The notes under the pieces are model-generated. The model had not been told where the DNA came from, searched no databases, and saw only the letters and a list, made by a program, of their open reading frames with translations. From Halopseudomonas pachastrellae (GTDB taxonomy: Bacteria > Pseudomonadota > Gammaproteobacteria > Pseudomonadales > Pseudomonadaceae), in NCBI RefSeq assembly GCF_900114765.1, contig NZ_FOUD01000005.1, positions 124,001 through 188,000 of the forward strand: DNA of 64,000 nt, given 5' to 3'. This document shows positions 60,325 to 64,000 of this stretch, one piece after another. The position numbers and the translations under genes were made by a program. The first letter of the stretch is position 1; every line of letters starts with the position of its first letter.

Positions 60325-62616
60325 TCACAGTGTGGCGCGTAGTGCCCGAGCGGCTGCCACCATGTTGGCCAGCGCTGGCCTTACTTCAGCCCATTGGCGG
60401 GTTTTTAGGCCACAGTCCGGGTTGACCCAGAGGCGCTGCGCCGGTACACGTTCGGCAGCCAGCTGCATCAGCTTGACCATGTACTCCTGCGTCGGAATGT
60501 TCGGCGAATGAATGTCGTACACGCCGGGGCCGATCTCGTTCGGATACTCGAAGTGCTTGAAGGCATCCAGCAGCTCCATGTCCGAGCGCGACGTTTCGAT
60601 GGTGATCACGTCGGCATCCATGGCGGCGATCGACTCGATGATGTCGTTGAACTCCGAATAGCACATGTGGGTATGAATCTGGGTTTCATCGGCGACGCCG
60701 TTGGCGCTGATACGAAACGACTCCACAGCCCAGTCCAGATACGTCTGCCATTGCGCACGGCGCAGCGGCAGGCCCTCGCGCAGAGCGGCTTCGTCGATCT
60801 GAATAATGCGCACGCCGGCCTTTTCCAGATCTTGTACCTCTTGCCGAATCGCCAGCGCCAGTTGCAGACAGCTGGCCGAACGCGGCTGGTCGTCACGCAC
60901 GAAGGACCAGTTGAGGATAGTCACCGGGCCGGTCAGCATGCCCTTCATCGGCTTGTCGGTCAGTGACTGGGCATAGGTGGACCAGGCAACGGTCATCGGC
61001 TGTGGACGGCTGATGTCACCAAACAGAATCGGCGGTTTGACGCAGCGCGAGCCGTAGGACTGCACCCAGCCGAACTGGCTGAAGGCATAGCCGTCGAGCT
61101 GTTCACCAAAGTACTCGACCATGTCGTTGCGCTCGGGCTCGCCGTGCACCAGCACGTCTAGCCTCAGGGCCTCCTGCTCGCGTACGCAGTGGGCAATCTC
61201 GGCCTGCATGGCCTGCGTGTAGCTGGCCTGATCCAGCTCGCCTGACTTGAATTGACGGCGTGCCTGGCGGATGTCGGCGGTCTGCGGAAAGGAGCCGATG
61301 GTGGTGGTCGGAAACAGCGGCAGCTTGAGCAGGGCAGACTGTCTGGCCGCGCGCTCGGCGTAGGGGCTGCGGCGCTGGCCCAGGCTGCTGGTGATTGTGG
61401 CTACCGCGGCCTGTACGGCCGGGTTGGTGACGCGCGGCGACTGGCGGCGACTGTCTATGGCGGCCTGATTGTCAGCAAGCTCTCTGGCCCCGCTGTTGCG
61501 GCCCTGATTCAGCGCTGCGCCAAGAATGCGCAACTCGTCCAGCTTTTGCAGGGCAAAGGCCAGCCAGCTGGCGATTTCCGTGTCCAGCGTCTGTTCGCTG
61601 GCCAGGTCCACTGGCACGTGCAGCAAGGAGCAGGAGGGGGCAACCCACAGGCGTTCTCCCCGCGCTGTTGCAAGCGGCGTCAGCCATTGCAGCGTGGCGT
61701 TCAGGTCGGTCTTCCAGATATTGCGGCCGTTGATCACGCCAAGGGACAGCACGCTGTCCTGTGGTAGTTGCGCGGCCAGCGCTGCAACCTCGTCGGCTGC
61801 GTTAACCGCGTCCAGGTGCACGCCGGCAACCGGCAGGCGGGTGACCAGAGACAGGTTTTCCTGCAGGCGACCGAAGTAGGTGGCCAGCAGGAGTTTGACT
61901 GGCACGGCAGCCAGCGCGTGGTAGGCCTGCTCGAAGGCCGCATCCAGGCCGCTGGGCAATTCGGTGACCAGGATCGGCTCGTCGACTTGTACCCATTCCA
62001 CACCTTCGGCAGCCAGCGCGTTTAGTAGCTCAAGATAAACCGGCAGCAGGCGCGCGAGCAGATCAAAGCGGTCGCTGTCGTCCTTTTCCTTACCAAGCGC
62101 CAGATAGGTGAGCGGACCGATGATCACCGGTTTGGCGGCCACATTCTGCGCCTTGGCCTCGCGCAGCTGTTCGATCAGACGAGAGGCGTTCAGGGTGAAG
62201 GCGGTGTCCTGTGTGAACTCCGGGACAATGTAGTGGTAGTTGGTGTCGAACCACTTGGTCATCTCGCCGGCGGCAACGCCGCCGCAGCACTGGGTGTGCT
62301 CCTCGGCTGATTGAGCAGAGCGGCCACGGGCCACGCGGAAGTAGTTGTCCAGCTCATCGCCACGGAAGTCGCGTACCCGCTCGGGCAGGTTGCCCAGGGT
62401 AAAGCTCATGTCCAGGACCTGATCGTAGAAGGAAAAGTCGCCCACCGGTACCAGGTCCAGCCCGGCCTGCTGGGCCCAATGACGCTGGCGCAGGGCGGCT
62501 GCGGTCGCTGTCAGCTCCTCGCGGGATGACTGGCCTTTCCAGTAGGACTCAAGAGCGAATTTCAGTTCTCGGCGAGCGCCGATGCGGGGGAACCCCAGGT
62601 TGTGGATACGTGCCAT
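60325..62616 (-). CDS. metE: cobalamin-independent methionine synthase
   Basis: Transfers methyl from methyltetrahydropteroyl-triglutamate to homocysteine. The 763-residue protein has the duplicated barrel: [20 protein letters not shown] at the N terminus and [18 protein letters not shown] opening the second half. Zinc ligands include THMCYSEF and [10 protein letters not shown]. It needs no B12. Start ATG 62614-62616. No cobalamin riboswitch is visible in the short upstream gap. Confidence 0.97.
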   Translation of the reverse strand: MARIHNLGFPRIGARRELKFALESYWKGQSSREELTATAAALRQRHWAQQAGLDLVPVGDFSFYDQVLDMSFTLGNLPERVRDFRGDELDNYFRVARGRSAQSAEEHTQCCGGVAAGEMTKWFDTNYHYIVPEFTQDTAFTLNASRLIEQLREAKAQNVAAKPVIIGPLTYLALGKEKDDSDRFDLLARLLPVYLELLNALAAEGVEWVQVDEPILVTELPSGLDAAFEQAYHALAAVPVKLLLATYFGRLQENLSLVTRLPVAGVHLDAVNAADEVAALAAQLPQDSVLSLGVINGRNIWKTDLNATLQWLTPLATARGERLWVAPSCSLLHVPVDLASEQTLDTEIASWLAFALQKLDELRILGAALNQGRNSGARELADNQAAIDSRRQSPRVTNPAVQAAVATITSSLGQRRSPYAERAARQSALLKLPLFPTTTIGSFPQTADIRQARRQFKSGELDQASYTQAMQAEIAHCVREQEALRLDVLVHGEPERNDMVEYFGEQLDGYAFSQFGWVQSYGSRCVKPPILFGDISRPQPMTVAWSTYAQSLTDKPMKGMLTGPVTILNWSFVRDDQPRSASCLQLALAIRQEVQDLEKAGVRIIQIDEAALREGLPLRRAQWQTYLDWAVESFRISANGVADETQIHTHMCYSEFNDIIESIAAMDADVITIETSRSDMELLDAFKHFEYPNEIGPGVYDIHSPNIPTQEYMVKLMQLAAERVPAQRLWVNPDCGLKTRQWAEVRPALANMVAAARALRATL

Positions 62617-62767
62617 GTGCTGCCTCTGTCGGTGAGTGGGTACAGGGGCATGCTAGGGTGGTGGGTGAATTGTTAAAATTGATGTTTATTCAGATGTTGA
62701 TGAGGTGTACTCATGTTAGGTGTAACCCCCGCCGCCCGTGATGGGCAGGCGACAGGGGCCAAAGGGC
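62617..62767. other. metE upstream gap
   Basis: A 151-base gap between metE and the TonB receptor (both minus strand). It contains a GCCC-GTGAT-GGGC hairpin (62734-62746) near the receptor stop and an AT-rich stretch (62668-62700) likely to hold the metE promoter. TGAA/TTCA elements there could be MetR half sites, but spacing is poor. No gene. Confidence 0.4.
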
Positions 62768-64000
62768 TCAGAAACGGTATTTGGCCGTTGCTGTCACGCT
62801 ACGCGGTGCGCCATAGGTCAGTGCGCCGTACGCGTCGAAGATGTCGAAGTATTTTTCATCCGTGACGTTGTTGGCGTTGATCTGCGCCGACAGGTTGTCG
62901 GTGATGTCGTAGCGGGCCATCAGGTTGACCAGCGCGTAGGCGTCCTGCTGGATCTTCTCCTGTTGGTTGGACGGGTTGGTTGCGTAGGTGTAGATGCTGT
63001 CTTGCCAATTCACACCGCCGCCAATGGTCAAGCGGCTCCAGTCGCCGGCAAAGCGGTAGGTGGTGAAGGTGCGCAGCAGTTTGGTCGGGTAGAGGGTGTT
63101 GGTGTCGTCGCCGTTACCGTCTTCCACCTCAAACTGGGTGTAGCCGGCGCTCAGATTCCAGCCGGGCATGATCTCGCCGGATACTTCCAGCTCGAAGCCC
63201 TTGCTGACGGCCTCGCTCTCGACGTAGGCAAAGCCCAGTGCCGGTTCTGCCGGGTCAATGCGCACGCCGGTGTTTGAGCCCAGGTTGTCCTGCTTGATCT
63301 GGAAGATGGCGGCAGAGGCATTCAGCGCGCCGTCGTAGAACTCGCCCTTCAGGCCCATTTCGTAGCTTTCGCCGACGATCGGCTGCAGCTGCTGGTTGCT
63401 AGCGTTCTTCTCTGACTGGGGCTGGAATACATCGGTATAGCTGGCATAGGCCGACAGGGTGTTGCTCAGGTCGTAGATGATACCGGCATAAGGTGTGACT
63501 TCACCGTGCACATCCAGTGTCGAGAGGGTATCGCGGAGGTAGTCGAACTCGGTTTTCTCGTAATCGCTGACGCGTGCACCGAGAATCACCTTGAGGTCAT
63601 CGGTGAGGTTCAGGCGGGTGACCCCGTAGTAGCCCTTTTGGATAGTCTCGCCGGAGCCGTAAGGCGTCAGGCCGGACCAGGTCGGTGCCGGGTGATCGCC
63701 GTCGTAGGCATCAAAGTCGGGTACGGTGGGTGAGCCGGCCAGTACTGCCCGTGAGTCGGCGTCGAAGTCCTGCTTGCTGTAGATGTAGCCGAAAGCCACT
63801 TCATGGTCGCGGTTGAACAGGGAGACAGGGCCGCTGAAGCGCACGCTGTAATCGTCTTGAACGGTGTTGACGTTGTAGGAGCCGGCCATGGCGCTCATTG
63901 GCGAGCTGCCGTTGCGGCCGGGATTTCCATACAGATAGAGCAGGTAGGAGTCAGCCTCGCGCTCGCCGCGGTTGTAGCTCAAGTTGAGCTGCCAGCCGTT
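62768..64000 (-). CDS. TonB-dependent siderophore receptor, C-terminal part (runs off right edge)
   Basis: The last 410 residues of an outer-membrane receptor; the frame is open to the window edge, so the gene starts outside. Barrel features typical of FpvA/FhuE-like siderophore receptors: LKVILGARVSDYEKTEFDY, TPYAGIIYDLSNTLSAYASYTD followed by FQPQSEKN, VGESYEMGLKGEFYDG, GFELEVSGEIMPGWNLSAGY, and a terminal strand ending with aromatic Phe (VTATAKYRF). Which siderophore it takes cannot be told. Whether it has an N-terminal signalling domain lies beyond the window. Confidence 0.88.
   Translation of the reverse strand, partial: NGWQLNLSYNRGEREADSYLLYLYGNPGRNGSSPMSAMAGSYNVNTVQDDYSVRFSGPVSLFNRDHEVAFGYIYSKQDFDADSRAVLAGSPTVPDFDAYDGDHPAPTWSGLTPYGSGETIQKGYYGVTRLNLTDDLKVILGARVSDYEKTEFDYLRDTLSTLDVHGEVTPYAGIIYDLSNTLSAYASYTDVFQPQSEKNASNQQLQPIVGESYEMGLKGEFYDGALNASAAIFQIKQDNLGSNTGVRIDPAEPALGFAYVESEAVSKGFELEVSGEIMPGWNLSAGYTQFEVEDGNGDDTNTLYPTKLLRTFTTYRFAGDWSRLTIGGGVNWQDSIYTYATNPSNQQEKIQQDAYALVNLMARYDITDNLSAQINANNVTDEKYFDIFDAYGALTYGAPRSVTATAKYRF

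Noticed and set aside
62617-62767. A cobalamin or SAM riboswitch before metE
   Set aside because: The gap is 151 bases and lacks the conserved B12-box or SAM core sequences.

Overview
The window is a GC-rich chromosomal segment from a gammaproteobacterium of the Pseudomonas lineage. Most genes are core housekeeping genes. Their order, compared from memory with P. aeruginosa PAO1, follows two PAO1 blocks: pta-ackA-slyD-tetR-OYE-glycosyltransferase-cysZ-ahpB-trxB (PA0835 to PA0849 region), and tRNA-Leu-queA-tgt-yajC-secDF-suhB-trmJ-cysE-iscS-ndk-rlmN-pilF-rodZ-ispG-hisS-yfgM-bamB-der-leuA-M23-xseA-guaBA (PA3824 down to PA3769). The join lies around the tRNA-Leu at 11.2 kb. A Halopseudomonas or related Pseudomonas is plausible, but the species cannot be fixed from this sequence alone.

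Layout. 1-11.2 kb: acetate overflow pathway (ackA-pta), the foldase slyD, a TetR/Old Yellow Enzyme pair with shared GACCGGTC operators, a GT4 glycosyltransferase with cysZ, an OxyR-type peroxide defence pair (ahpB, trxB), a ZIP-family metal transporter and two periplasmic DUF proteins. 11.2-30.2 kb: tRNA-Leu(CAA), queuosine tRNA modification, the Sec accessory complex (yajC-secD-secF), suhB, trmJ, cysE, a shortened IscS-type desulfurase in a locus without the other isc genes, ndk, then the rlmN-pilF-rodZ-ispG-hisS-yfgM-bamB run and der. 30.2-41.5 kb: a second OYE with its HxlR regulator, leuA, a small inverted-repeat element, an M23 peptidase, xseA, guaBA, a 235-bp inverted-repeat unit, and opgD.

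41.5-64 kb is more accessory in character. It holds an AraC-type regulator fragment divergent from a monooxygenase-like fragment; an iron-starvation module (ECF sigma, FecR-type anti-sigma, STN-bearing TonB heme/siderophore receptor, then DUF3649-PepSY-DUF3325) punctuated by Fur-box-like sites; a tandem-pump RND efflux operon of MuxABC-OpmB type; an iron-regulated fumC; metE; and the C-terminal part of a second TonB siderophore receptor running off the right edge.

The strongest non-genic signals are a 28-bp perfect palindrome before slyD, a 10-bp-arm inverted repeat framing a TATAAT box before ndk, two small putative mobile units (33781-33945, whose end supplies the stop codon of the M23 gene; 39604-39838, with 37-bp arms) and a degenerate GCTTGNN heptamer repeat in two intergenic regions. 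I found no CRISPR array, complete insertion sequence, prophage or rRNA.
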